Assembly: GCA_963702165.1 (NCBI GenBank)
Contig: OY969722.1
Coordinates: 1,922,001-1,986,000 of the forward strand
Length of the DNA stretch: 64,000 bases
DNA from: Terrimesophilobacter sp963702165
GTDB lineage: Bacteria > Actinomycetota > Actinomycetes > Actinomycetales > Microbacteriaceae
Reading direction: 5' to 3'
The first letter of the stretch is position 1. Each line of letters begins with the position of its first letter. Position numbers and translations under genes: made by a program. This document shows, one piece after another, positions 23,696-31,349 of this stretch. The notes below the pieces were generated by a model. The model saw nothing but the letters and a program-made list of their open reading frames with translations, was not told the DNA's origin and did no database searches.

Positions 23696-25090
23696 ATGCC
23701 AACAGAAACTCCCAACACCACAGAGACCGGCGGCGCAAACCGGTTCTTCGACTGGATCCGCGGACTCGACGTCCGCCGCGAGCCCGGCTGGATCGGTGGC
23801 GTCGCCGCCGGTGTCGCCGCGCGCCTCGGCATCGACCCGCTCATCGTCCGCGGGATCATCGTCGTCGTCGCCATCCTGGGCGGTCCGGCGCTGCTGCTGT
23901 ACGCAGCGGCCTGGCTCCTGCTGCCGGACACCAACGACCGGATCCACCTCGAGCGCCTGTTCAAGGGCGAGTTCGACGGGGCCATCGCAGGAATCGGCGT
24001 GCTGTTCCTGCTCGCGCTGCTCCCCTTCTCGCAGGGCTTCTGGTTCGCCGGGCCGTGGGCATGGGGTGAGCCGTTCTGGGGCTTCAGCGTAGGCCGGATC
24101 ATCTGGACCCTCGCCATCATCGGCTCGATCGTCTGGCTCATCATCTGGCTGGCGACCCGTACCACCACCCCCACCACCCCCGGAAGGACCTACGTCATGA
24201 CCTCCGCAACGGATGCCTCATCGGGCGCCATCCCCAGCGAGGAGGCCCCGACGCCTCCGCCGACCGCTCCGCCGACCGACCCCGACGAGCTGGCCGCGTG
24301 GAAGGAGCAGCAGGCCGAGTGGAAGCGCGAGCACGCCGCCTGGAAGGAACGCCAGAACGCCTACCAGCGTGAGCGCCTCGCCGAGGAGAGCCGCATCCGG
24401 GCGGCGCAGGCCGCAGAGCAGCGCCGCCAGTGGACCGAGGAGCACCGGCGCACCGCCGCCAACCCGGTCGTCACCCTGATCGCGATCGGTGTCGCCCTCA
24501 TCGCCGGCGCCGCAACCGCTCTGATCCTCGCCGACGGCGCCTGGTCGGTCAGCGCGGCCATCACCGGCATGGCCGTCACCCTCGGCATCCTCGGGCTCGC
24601 CGTCGTGATCAACGGCTTCAGCGGCCGCCGCAGCGGCGGCGCGGGCGGCCTCGGCGTATTCGTCGCCATCGCCCTGGTGTTCACTTCCCTGTTCGGTTTC
24701 ATCGGCGGGCCGGTCATCATCGACAACGCGCTCCAGTGGCAGCCCAGCTATGCAGAGGGCGACTCGCAGCGCCGCACGGTCATCAGCGGCGACTCGTCGA
24801 TCGACCTCAGCGACTACTTCGACAACGCCCGGGATGACGACGGGTACGTCGCCCTCACCGTGATCGCCGGAAACGCGGATGTCACGGTGCCGGCCAACGA
24901 GCACAGCGAGGTCCGCACGCGCATCGTCGCGGGCAACGTGAACTTCCAGGGCGAGCGCAGCCGCGGCGGCGCCGTCATCAGCACCGTCGAGGAGTTCGAG
25001 CCGCGTGACGGCTCGACCCCCGACCGCACGCTCGTCATCGACGTGTGGGTCATCGCCGGCAACGTCGACGTCAACCAGGCAAAGAACTAG
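23696..25090 (+). CDS. PspC/LiaF-like envelope-stress membrane protein
   Basis: A 464-aa protein. Residues about 18-75 are a PspC domain (VAAGVAARLGIDPLIVRGII plus a helix). Further helices follow at about 95-115, 130-155, 250-275, 278-300 and 308-330, with an Ala/Glu/Arg-rich charged region at 165-245. The C-terminal part (from about 360) has repeating beta segments such as VIAGNADVTVP and IVAGNVNFQG, as in LiaF-type sensor domains. It would modulate the divergent kinase. Confidence 0.88.
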   Translation: MPTETPNTTETGGANRFFDWIRGLDVRREPGWIGGVAAGVAARLGIDPLIVRGIIVVVAILGGPALLLYAAAWLLLPDTNDRIHLERLFKGEFDGAIAGIGVLFLLALLPFSQGFWFAGPWAWGEPFWGFSVGRIIWTLAIIGSIVWLIIWLATRTTTPTTPGRTYVMTSATDASSGAIPSEEAPTPPPTAPPTDPDELAAWKEQQAEWKREHAAWKERQNAYQRERLAEESRIRAAQAAEQRRQWTEEHRRTAANPVVTLIAIGVALIAGAATALILADGAWSVSAAITGMAVTLGILGLAVVINGFSGRRSGGAGGLGVFVAIALVFTSLFGFIGGPVIIDNALQWQPSYAEGDSQRRTVISGDSSIDLSDYFDNARDDDGYVALTVIAGNADVTVPANEHSEVRTRIVAGNVNFQGERSRGGAVISTVEEFEPRDGSTPDRTLVIDVWVIAGNVDVNQAKN

Positions 25091-25101
25091 GAGCGCAGAC
25101 C

Positions 25102-25338
25102 ATGTCAGAGCAGCAGACCAGCCCGGTGCAGCAAAACGACAACACCCCGCGCCGAGTGCGCGTGGGAACCGTGGTGTGGGGCTTCATCCTCATCGCCTTC
25201 GCCGCGCTGTACTTCAGCGGAGCGCAACTCGACCTCAGCAATGTCGGCCCCGGCGTCATCCTCGCCTGGGCGGTGATCGTGATCGGCGCGATCGCGCTGA
25301 CCGGAGCGGTCGTCGCGGCCACTACCCGGCGACGCTGA
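25102..25338 (+). CDS. Small two-helix membrane protein
   Basis: A 78-aa protein with a polar Gln-rich N-terminus and two transmembrane helices (VWGFILIAFAALYF and GVILAWAVIVIGAIALTGAV), ending in TTRRR. It starts 11 nt after the PspC gene and is surely cotranscribed. It resembles short LiaF-like transmembrane domains; no enzymatic motif is visible. Confidence 0.8.
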   Translation: MSEQQTSPVQQNDNTPRRVRVGTVVWGFILIAFAALYFSGAQLDLSNVGPGVILAWAVIVIGAIALTGAVVAATTRRR

Positions 25339-25346
25339 GATCAGCC

Positions 25347-25368
25347 GCATCAACCGATCGGTTGATGC
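25347..25368. promoter_or_regulatory. Perfect 22-bp palindrome upstream of the ABC/two-component operon
   Basis: The half site GCATCAACCGA is followed without spacer by its exact complement. It lies 58 nt before the ABC ATPase start. It is a probable operator for a dimeric regulator, perhaps the operon's own response regulator. Confidence 0.7.
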
Positions 25369-25383
25369 AAATTCCCATCGATC

Positions 25384-25409
25384 GGGGGCTGCCCTTCTGG
25401 GCGGCCCCC
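25384..25409 (+). terminator. GC-rich hairpin (terminator or attenuator)
   Basis: GGGGGC-T-GCCC and GGGC-G-GCCCCC form an 11-bp stem with one mismatch and a TTCT loop. It may end the PspC transcript or act as an attenuator for the ABC operon, whose start is 16 nt further on. Confidence 0.65.
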
Positions 25410-25425
25410 GACGAGCATTTAAGGC

Positions 25426-26310
25426 ATGACAAGAACCGACCCGGTCGTGAGCGTGCGCGACCTCAACAAGCGTTACGGCGACTTCATCGCTGTAGACGGC
25501 ATCTCGTTCGACATCGAGCGCGGCGAAACGTTCGCGCTGCTCGGACCGAACGGTGCGGGCAAGTCCACGACCATCGAGATCCTCGAGGGCTACCGCGACC
25601 GCACCGACGGCCAGGTCGCCGTCCTCGGCACTGACCCCCGCCACGGCGGCCTCGACTGGAAGGCCCGCCTGGGCATCGTGCTGCAGAGCACCGGCGAGAG
25701 CGGCAACGTGACGGTCCGGGAGCAGCTTCGGCACTTCGCCGGCTTCTACCCGCACCCGCGCGATGTCGAGGAGACCATCGCGGCGGTGGGCCTCGAGGAG
25801 AAGGCGACAACGATGATCCGCAAGCTCTCCGGCGGCCAACGCCGGCGCGTGGATGTCGCACTCGGCATCATCGGTCGCCCCGAACTGCTGTTCCTGGACG
25901 AGCCGACGACCGGCTTCGACCCTGAGGCGCGCCGGCAATTCTGGGACCTGATCCGCGGCCTCAAGGCGGAAGGCACCACCATCCTGCTCACCACTCACTA
26001 CCTGGACGAGGCCGCCCAGCTCGGCGACCGCGCCGGCATCATCGTCGGCGGTCGGCTGGTCGACATCGGCGCCATCGGCGAGATCGGCGGGGCGGATGCA
26101 CGGGTGCCGGTCGTGCGCTGGCGCGAGGACGGCGAACTGCGCGAGCAGCGCACCGAACACCCGGCGACATTGGTCGCGCGACTTGTCGCAGCATCCGGAG
26201 CCGAACCCCACGAGGTCGAGATCGTGCGACCCAGCCTCGAGGACGTCTACCTGCAACTTGTCCGCTCGGCCGGTGCCGAGCCCGTGGCCGAGGAGGCCCT
26301 CGCATCATGA
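25426..26310 (+). CDS. ABC transporter ATP-binding protein (export type)
   Basis: A 294-aa single-domain ATPase with Walker A GPNGAGKST, signature LSGGQRRRVDVALG, Walker B LLFLDEPTTGFD and switch His in LLTTHYLDE. The type is that of antibiotic or lipid exporters (CcmA/DrrA group). The permease gene overlaps its end by 4 bp. It leads the four-gene operon with a kinase and response regulator. Confidence 0.93.
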   Translation: MTRTDPVVSVRDLNKRYGDFIAVDGISFDIERGETFALLGPNGAGKSTTIEILEGYRDRTDGQVAVLGTDPRHGGLDWKARLGIVLQSTGESGNVTVREQLRHFAGFYPHPRDVEETIAAVGLEEKATTMIRKLSGGQRRRVDVALGIIGRPELLFLDEPTTGFDPEARRQFWDLIRGLKAEGTTILLTTHYLDEAAQLGDRAGIIVGGRLVDIGAIGEIGGADARVPVVRWREDGELREQRTEHPATLVARLVAASGAEPHEVEIVRPSLEDVYLQLVRSAGAEPVAEEALAS

Positions 26311-27140
26311 CAACCCTGAACCCCACCCTCCCGGCCGGTCACACCATTCGGCTCGGCGTCGCGCGGATCGGCTACGAGCTGAAGTCGTACTTCCGGCTCG
26401 GCGACACCGTGTTCTTCACGTTCCTGTTCCCTGTGCTGATGCTGTCGATCTTCTCCGTCGCGTTCGCCGACGTGCCGTTCGGCACCGCTGACGGCACCGA
26501 GATCACCGCGGCCGCCTACTACCTGCCGGGCATGCTCGCGGCCGGCCTGCTGCTCAGCGGGGTGCAGAACCTCGCGGTGGACATCGCGATCGAGCGCGGC
26601 GACGGCACCCTGAAGCGGCTGGCCGGCACGCCGCTGCCGGTGTTCAGCTACTTCATCGGCAAGATCGGCCAGGTGCTGGTCACTGGCACCCTGCAAGCCG
26701 CGCTGCTGCTGGCTCTCGCCCGGTTCGCGTTCGGCGTTGCGCTGCCCACCGACCTACAGAGCTGGGCCACCTTCGCGTGGGTGTTCGTGCTCGGCATCAT
26801 CACCTCCGCGGTGCTCGGCATCGCTCTCAGCGGTGTGCCGCGCAGCGGCAAGAGTGCAACAGGGGTGGTCATTCCGATCGCGCTCGTGCTCCAGTTCATC
26901 TCCGGCGTGTACCTGCCGTTCACGCAGCTGCCGGAGTGGCTGCAGAACGTCGCGAGCCTGTTCCCGCTGAAGTGGATGGCCGAGGGGATGCGTTCGGTGT
27001 TCCTGCCGGAGAGCTTCGCGGCAATGGAGGTCGGTGAGGCGTGGAACCTGCCCGGCGTGGCGATCGCGCTCGGCATCTGGCTGGTCGCCGGGCTCGTGCT
27101 CTGCCGGTTCGCGTTCCGCTGGATCCGCAAGGACAGCTGA
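26307..27140 (+). CDS. ABC-2 family transporter permease
   Basis: A 277-aa permease with six hydrophobic segments, starting near residues 30, 67, 110, 140, 170 and 245. The FFTFLFPVLMLSIFSVAFAD opening and QFISGVYLPFTQLPEWLQNV are typical of ABC-2 exporters. It pairs with the preceding ATPase. The substrate is unknown; the linked kinase suggests detoxification of an envelope-active compound. Confidence 0.92.
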   Translation: MTTLNPTLPAGHTIRLGVARIGYELKSYFRLGDTVFFTFLFPVLMLSIFSVAFADVPFGTADGTEITAAAYYLPGMLAAGLLLSGVQNLAVDIAIERGDGTLKRLAGTPLPVFSYFIGKIGQVLVTGTLQAALLLALARFAFGVALPTDLQSWATFAWVFVLGIITSAVLGIALSGVPRSGKSATGVVIPIALVLQFISGVYLPFTQLPEWLQNVASLFPLKWMAEGMRSVFLPESFAAMEVGEAWNLPGVAIALGIWLVAGLVLCRFAFRWIRKDS

Positions 27141-27167
27141 ACGTGCGAGGCGTGCGAAGGTAGGGTC

Positions 27168-28313
27168 ATGCAGTCTCTGAAGTGGTGGCACGTCGCGTTC
27201 ATCGGCGTGCCACTGCTGCTCATCCCGGCCACCTGGCTGTCGGCTCAGCCCGATGTCACCGACTGGCTGATCTCCTGCGCGGCGCTCGTGCTCGTGAGCA
27301 TCAGCTGGCTGGCATTCGGATGGCGGTCGTTCGCGTCGCGCCGGGTCGCGATCGCGTTCCAGCTGCTGCTGCTGGCGCTGCTCACGGTCGCCGTTGCCCA
27401 CTCGCCGAACGCCGCGACGCTGCAGACGGTGCTGTTCCCGTTCGTCTGGACCGTGGCGCCGTCGTTGCCGCGCGCGATCTGGGCCAATGTCGCCGTGGCC
27501 CTGGCCAGCGCGACGGGCTTCTATTTCGCATTCGACCAGAACCCCGACTCGTTCTTCGTCATCCTGATGATCGCGGTGCTGTCGTTCGGCATGAGCATGG
27601 CCATCGGCTTCTGGATCGGCAGCATCACCGACCGCGCCGATGAGGTGAGCAGGCTGCTCGCCGAGCTCACCGAGGCGCAAGAGGAGATCGCCGCGATGCA
27701 CCGCGATTCCGGTGTGTCAAGCGAGCGTGAGCGGATGGCCCGCGAATTGCACGACACCATCGCGCAGAGTCTGACCGCGATCGTCATGGTGACACAGCGC
27801 GCGAAGGTGGACGCGGCATCCGGGGACACCGCCGGCCTGCTCGAACGCCTCGACATCCTCGAGGACAGCGCGCGCCACGCCCTGGTGGAGACCCGCACCC
27901 TGGTCGCGGCGGGAGCACCAGTCGAGGTGCATGGCGGGATCGTGCCGGCGCTTGGCCGGCTCGCCGAGCGGTTCGAACGCGAGTCGGGCGTCCGGGTTCA
28001 GGTGCAGGCAGACGCGCTTCCCCCGCTCAGCCGGGACCGGGAGGTGGTGCTGTTGCGCTGCGCCCAAGAGTCGCTGGCCAACGTGCGCAAGCATGCCGAG
28101 GCTCGCACGGTCCGGATGCTCGTCGAAGACAAGGCGGGCGACGTCTGGCTGACCGTCGTCGATGACGGGCACGGATTCGTCGAGCGTGCCGCCAGCGGTT
28201 TCGGTATCGACGGCATGCGCGACAGGCTCTCGCTCGTGAACGGCTCGCTCGACGTCAGCAGCGGCTCCGACGGCACCCGCATCGTGGCTCGCATCCCGGT
28301 GGGCGTCCAATGA
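27168..28313 (+). CDS. Sensor histidine kinase (NarL-partner, HisKA_3 type)
   Basis: A 381-aa kinase with about five or six N-terminal transmembrane helices, a short coiled coil (about 155-185), the phospho-acceptor His in ARELHDTIAQSLTAIVM and an ATPase domain with CAQESLANVRKHA, DDGHGF and GFGIDGMRDRL. It overlaps the regulator gene by 4 bp. Like the Bce/Lia-type kinases it has no large extracellular domain, so it may sense through the linked ABC exporter. Confidence 0.92.
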   Translation: MQSLKWWHVAFIGVPLLLIPATWLSAQPDVTDWLISCAALVLVSISWLAFGWRSFASRRVAIAFQLLLLALLTVAVAHSPNAATLQTVLFPFVWTVAPSLPRAIWANVAVALASATGFYFAFDQNPDSFFVILMIAVLSFGMSMAIGFWIGSITDRADEVSRLLAELTEAQEEIAAMHRDSGVSSERERMARELHDTIAQSLTAIVMVTQRAKVDAASGDTAGLLERLDILEDSARHALVETRTLVAAGAPVEVHGGIVPALGRLAERFERESGVRVQVQADALPPLSRDREVVLLRCAQESLANVRKHAEARTVRMLVEDKAGDVWLTVVDDGHGFVERAASGFGIDGMRDRLSLVNGSLDVSSGSDGTRIVARIPVGVQ

Positions 28314-28927
28314 TCCGGGTGCTGGTCGCCGACGACCACCCGGTGGTGCGCGGCGGCATCGTCGCGCTGCTCGGGGCCGAGGACGACATCGAGATCGTCG
28401 GCGAGGCGACCACAGGACCGGATGCTGTTGCGCTTGCGATTGAGCTGAAGCCGGATGTCGCGCTCATGGACCTGCGCATGCCCGGCATCGATGGTGATGT
28501 CGCGACCGAGCGCATTCTCGCCGCCGAACCGGGCATCCGGGTGCTGGTGCTGACCACCTACGAATCGGACGACACCATTCTGCGGGCGATCGAGGCTGGC
28601 GCGAGCGGGTACCTGCTGAAGGCGGCACCGACCGAGGAGCTGCTCGCCGGCGTCCGCTCGGTCGCGCGCGGCGAGGTCGCATTGGCGCCGACCATCGCGG
28701 CGAAGCTGGTGGCGCGCGTGCAGCGGCCCGCAACGCCGACGCTCAGCCCGCGCGAGCTCGAGGTGCTGGGCCTGGTGGCGCAAGGGCAGAGCAACCCACG
28801 GATCGCGGCGGAGCTGTTCCTGTCGGAGGCGACCGTGAAGACCCACCTGCTGCACGTGTTCGAGAAGCTCGACGTGAGCGACCGCACCCGCGCGGTGACG
28901 AAGGCGATGGAGCTCGGGCTGCTTTAG
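28310..28927 (+). CDS. LuxR/NarL-family response regulator
   Basis: A 205-aa response regulator. The receiver has ADDHPVVRGG, Asp in VALMDLRMPGIDG and Lys in YLLKAAPTEE. The C-terminal HTH reads LSPRELEVLGLVAQGQSN then EATVKTHLLHVFEKL. It completes the ABC operon, which it probably autoregulates. Its stop overlaps the convergent murB by 4 bp. Confidence 0.94.
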   Translation: MIRVLVADDHPVVRGGIVALLGAEDDIEIVGEATTGPDAVALAIELKPDVALMDLRMPGIDGDVATERILAAEPGIRVLVLTTYESDDTILRAIEAGASGYLLKAAPTEELLAGVRSVARGEVALAPTIAAKLVARVQRPATPTLSPRELEVLGLVAQGQSNPRIAAELFLSEATVKTHLLHVFEKLDVSDRTRAVTKAMELGLL

Positions 28928-30021
28928 AGCTCGAGGCCGACCAGGGTCGGCTCCGGCTGCAGGTGCACACCGAACTCGTTGACCACGCGCACCTGGATGT
29001 AGCGGGCCAGTTCGACGATCTGCTCGGCGGTGGCGCCGCCGGTGTTGACGATCGCGAGCGTGTGCTTGCTGCTGACCGCCGCGTGTGAGCCCGGGAGGGA
29101 GAAGCCGCGGGCGACACCGGACTGTTCGATCAGCCAGGCGGCGCTGAGCTTGGCAAGCGGTTCATGCTCGGCCACGATTGGCGGGGGCGCGACAATCGCG
29201 GCGTCGCCAGGCACGGCGTCCGGCAGCGGGAGCACGCGCGCTTCCGGCAACGGGTCGATGAGCCAGCGCGGCGGTTCGCCGGGCAGGCCACGGGCGAAGT
29301 TCTCGGTGACGATCGGGTTGGTGAAGAACGAGCCGGCGCTCACCGAGTCCGGGTCGTCGGGCGACAGCACCATGCCCTTGGATGACCGCAGCGTGAGCAC
29401 CGCGTCGCGCACCGGCGCGAGCGGCATCCGGTCGCCCACTTCGACGCCGAGCGCCGCCGCGAGCTGGGCGTAGCCGACCGGGCTGCCGTCGGCGCCGTCG
29501 GTCAGTTGGAGTTCGATGGCCGTCACAACGCCGCGGCGGCCCTGCTTGAGCGAGGAGGTGCGGTAGCCGAGCTCGAGCTCGGCCGCGGGAATGCGGATGA
29601 CGCTGCCCTCGTCGTAGTCGAGGAAGTCGATCGCGACCAGGGTGTCGGAGAGCTCCTGGCCGTACGCGCCGATGTTCTGCACGGGTGCTGCGCCAGTCGA
29701 GCCGGGGATGCCGGAGAGTGCCTCGATGCCGCCCAGCCCGCCTGCGACGGCGAAGGCGACGACGTCGTCCCACGGCTCGCCTGCCTGCACCCTGAGGGTG
29801 GTGCCGTCGCGCTCGATGCCGCGGGTCAGCACGCGCACCACGCGGCCATCGAAGCCCGCGTCGGAGATCACCAGGTTGGAGCCGCCGCCGAGCACGAGGA
29901 GCCGCTCGCCCGAGGCCCAAGCGTCCAAAACCGCGGTGGTCAGCGCATCCGTCGTCTCAGCATCGATCAGCTCGCGCGCTTCACCGCCGACCCGCAGGGT
30001 GGTGAGTTCGGCCAGCCGCAT
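28924..30021 (-). CDS. murB: UDP-N-acetylmuramate dehydrogenase
   Basis: A 365-aa FAD enzyme that reduces UDP-GlcNAc-enolpyruvate to UDP-MurNAc for peptidoglycan. The FAD-binding half has LGGGSNLVISD and GIEALSGIPGSTGAAPVQNIG; the catalytic Ser is in SAGSFFTNP and the C-terminal Glu in QPEPTLVG. It begins at the stop of the upstream dehydratase (1-bp overlap), so the three genes 30877-28924 form one unit. Confidence 0.96.
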   Translation of the reverse strand: MRLAELTTLRVGGEARELIDAETTDALTTAVLDAWASGERLLVLGGGSNLVISDAGFDGRVVRVLTRGIERDGTTLRVQAGEPWDDVVAFAVAGGLGGIEALSGIPGSTGAAPVQNIGAYGQELSDTLVAIDFLDYDEGSVIRIPAAELELGYRTSSLKQGRRGVVTAIELQLTDGADGSPVGYAQLAAALGVEVGDRMPLAPVRDAVLTLRSSKGMVLSPDDPDSVSAGSFFTNPIVTENFARGLPGEPPRWLIDPLPEARVLPLPDAVPGDAAIVAPPPIVAEHEPLAKLSAAWLIEQSGVARGFSLPGSHAAVSSKHTLAIVNTGGATAEQIVELARYIQVRVVNEFGVHLQPEPTLVGLEL

Positions 30022-30434
30022 CAGGCGGTCCTGACCTTGGCTTGTGCCTTGCCGAGCACGGTGCTGCCGCCGAAGCTGACGGTCAGGTCGATGCGCATCG
30101 AGTCGTCCTCGATAGCGCCGACCTTCGCCACGACGGTGATGGTCGCGCCGTCGGCCGGGTCGACGACCACCGGGCGGGTGAAGCGTACCTGGTAGTCGGT
30201 GACGCGGGCCGAGTCGCCGACCCAGTCGACAACCGGCTGCACGGCAACGCCCATGGTCAGCATGCCGTGGGCGAGGACGCCGGGCAGGCCGACCGCGGCG
30301 GCGACATCATCGCGGTAGTGGATCGAGTTGAAGTCGCCGGATGCGCCGGCGTAGCGCACCAGGGAGTCGCGCGTGAAGTGGTACTCGCGTTCGGCGACGA
30401 CATCGCCGACAGCGAGGGCGGAGGTGTCGGTCAT
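30021..30434 (-). CDS. MaoC-like (R)-hydratase/dehydratase
   Basis: A 137-aa hot-dog protein. The hydratase-2 motif appears as RYAGASGDFNSIHYRDD, with the Asp and His catalytic residues, followed by GLPGVLAHGMLTMG. It resembles HadB-type subunits and probably pairs with the neighbouring 148-aa hot-dog protein as a heterodimer. The two overlap by 4 bp. Confidence 0.9.
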   Translation of the reverse strand: MTDTSALAVGDVVAEREYHFTRDSLVRYAGASGDFNSIHYRDDVAAAVGLPGVLAHGMLTMGVAVQPVVDWVGDSARVTDYQVRFTRPVVVDPADGATITVVAKVGAIEDDSMRIDLTVSFGGSTVLGKAQAKVRTA

Positions 30435-30877
30435 TCGGCGCTCCTCACGACAAGGGTGGAAGTGGATGTCACGACGTGGTCGCCCGCGAGGTCGGTGATG
30501 ACGGTCTCTGCGGTGACCATCGAGTTGCCGCCGAGGCTCTTGACGCTCGTGACGGTGAGTGAAGCGGTGAGCTCGTCGCCGGCGACGATCGGCCGGGTGT
30601 AGCTGAAGCGCTGGTCGCCGTGCACCGTCAGGGTGAGGTCGATGCCAGCACCGGGTTCGGCGAGGAGCTGCGCGAGCGTGTGCTCCTGGATGACGATCGG
30701 GAAGGTCGGCGGCGCGACGACGTCGGCATAGCCGGCTTCGCGCGCGGCATCCGGATCGAAATTCAGCGGGCTGGTGGAGAACACCGCGCGGGAGAACTCG
30801 CGAATCTTCTCGCGGCCGACAAGGTACGGCGGGATCGGCGGGAACTGACGGCCAACGAGTTCAGGATTCACTGCCAC
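30431..30877 (-). CDS. MaoC N-terminal-like (FAS1-type/HadA) dehydratase subunit
   Basis: A 148-aa hot-dog protein with GRQFPPIPPYLVGREKIREF, VAPPTFPIVIQ and GDQRFSYTRPIVAGDEL, the usual marks of HadA-type subunits. It lacks the full hydratase motif and should act with the downstream MaoC protein on beta-hydroxyacyl thioesters. The GTG start has no ribosome site; TAGGAT is 6 nt upstream, fitting a leaderless mRNA. Confidence 0.88.
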   Translation of the reverse strand: MAVNPELVGRQFPPIPPYLVGREKIREFSRAVFSTSPLNFDPDAAREAGYADVVAPPTFPIVIQEHTLAQLLAEPGAGIDLTLTVHGDQRFSYTRPIVAGDELTASLTVTSVKSLGGNSMVTAETVITDLAGDHVVTSTSTLVVRSAE

Positions 30878-30918
30878 CCGGTCATCCTAGCCAGAGCCGT
30901 CTGAGGGTCGCGCGGCCT

Positions 30919-31021
30919 CCTGTTGTGCAGGACATTCCTCGTTCTGCAGGACTTTCATGGCTTGCGCAAGCCGTTTACTGGGATCCGGGCCCGAAGGCGA
31001 CCGGATCTCCTGCACAACAGG
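30919..31021. repeat. GTTGTGCAGGA repeat element, copy A
   Basis: A 103-bp element whose ends, CCTGTTGTGCAGGA and its exact complement, form a 14-bp inverted repeat. A second near-copy of the end (GTTCTGCAGGAC) lies 18 nt inside the left end. Copies B (40994-41100) and C (43542-43646) share the ends and the doubled repeat; A is in opposite orientation. Confidence 0.85.
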
Positions 31022-31047
31022 CGTGGGCGGTGGGTGTTAACGACCGA

Positions 31048-31076
31048 ACCCCGGTCACCTACATGGTGGCCGGGGT
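31048..31076 (-). terminator. Terminator-like hairpin after the 27-aa peptide gene
   Basis: ACCCCGG.CACC pairs with GGTG.CCGGGGT (12 positions, one mismatch) around a 5-nt loop, 25 nt after the peptide stop codon on the minus strand. There is no T-tract. Confidence 0.6.
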
Positions 31077-31101
31077 CCAGGAATCTAAAGGTGCGTGCGC
31101 C

Positions 31102-31185
31102 TTACTGGCAGCTATCGCACTGCAGAAGATCCATCGGGTCGACGGGAACGGCGTAGCCGCCGACGGTGTCGGTGTCGTTCTCCAT
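31102..31185 (-). CDS. 27-aa peptide with C-terminal CDSC motif, function unknown
   Basis: A 27-codon reading frame: it begins MENDTDTVGGYAVPVDPMD, continues LLQ and ends CDSCQ before TAA. GAGGAGG lies 4 nt before the ATG, one of the strongest ribosome sites in the window. Upstream are -10 TATAGT and -35 ATGACA with 18-nt spacing, two palindromes, and downstream a hairpin. The product is acidic with a single C-x-x-C at the end, so it could bind metal, be modified, or act as a signal. I recall similar short actinobacterial peptides but no assigned function. It lies between putA and the MaoC genes, same strand. Confidence 0.7.
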   Translation of the reverse strand: MENDTDTVGGYAVPVDPMDLLQCDSCQ

Positions 31186-31223
31186 GGTGCCTCCTCAGGT
31201 CTTCTCTTTTTTGTACTGGCTTG

Positions 31224-31267
31224 GTGGGTACCCACTATATAACGGGAATCACAAGGTTGTCATTCCC
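31224..31267 (-). promoter_or_regulatory. Promoter with two palindromes for the 27-aa peptide gene
   Basis: On the minus strand: -35 ATGACA (31258-31263), 18-nt spacer, -10 TATAGT (31234-31239). A 24-bp palindrome at 31244-31267, of the form GGGAATnACAA and its mirror with 20 of 24 symmetric positions, covers the -35 and much of the spacer. A perfect 12-bp palindrome GTGGGTACCCAC (31224-31235) overlaps the -10 edge and the expected +1. Such density implies tight control by at least one dimeric factor. Confidence 0.65.
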
Positions 31268-31349
31268 CTACATGTTGTGTTTTCGGCGTGTCGCCAGAAT
31301 ACTCCGGACCACTGACATTTCACCCGAAAAGGGCCTCGAGTAGTCCAAG

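Noticed and set aside
30919..31021. The GTTGTGCAGGA element as a CRISPR-like or riboswitch structure
   Set aside because: There are only two close direct repeats per element, no regular spacers, no cas genes, and the copies have different positions relative to genes.
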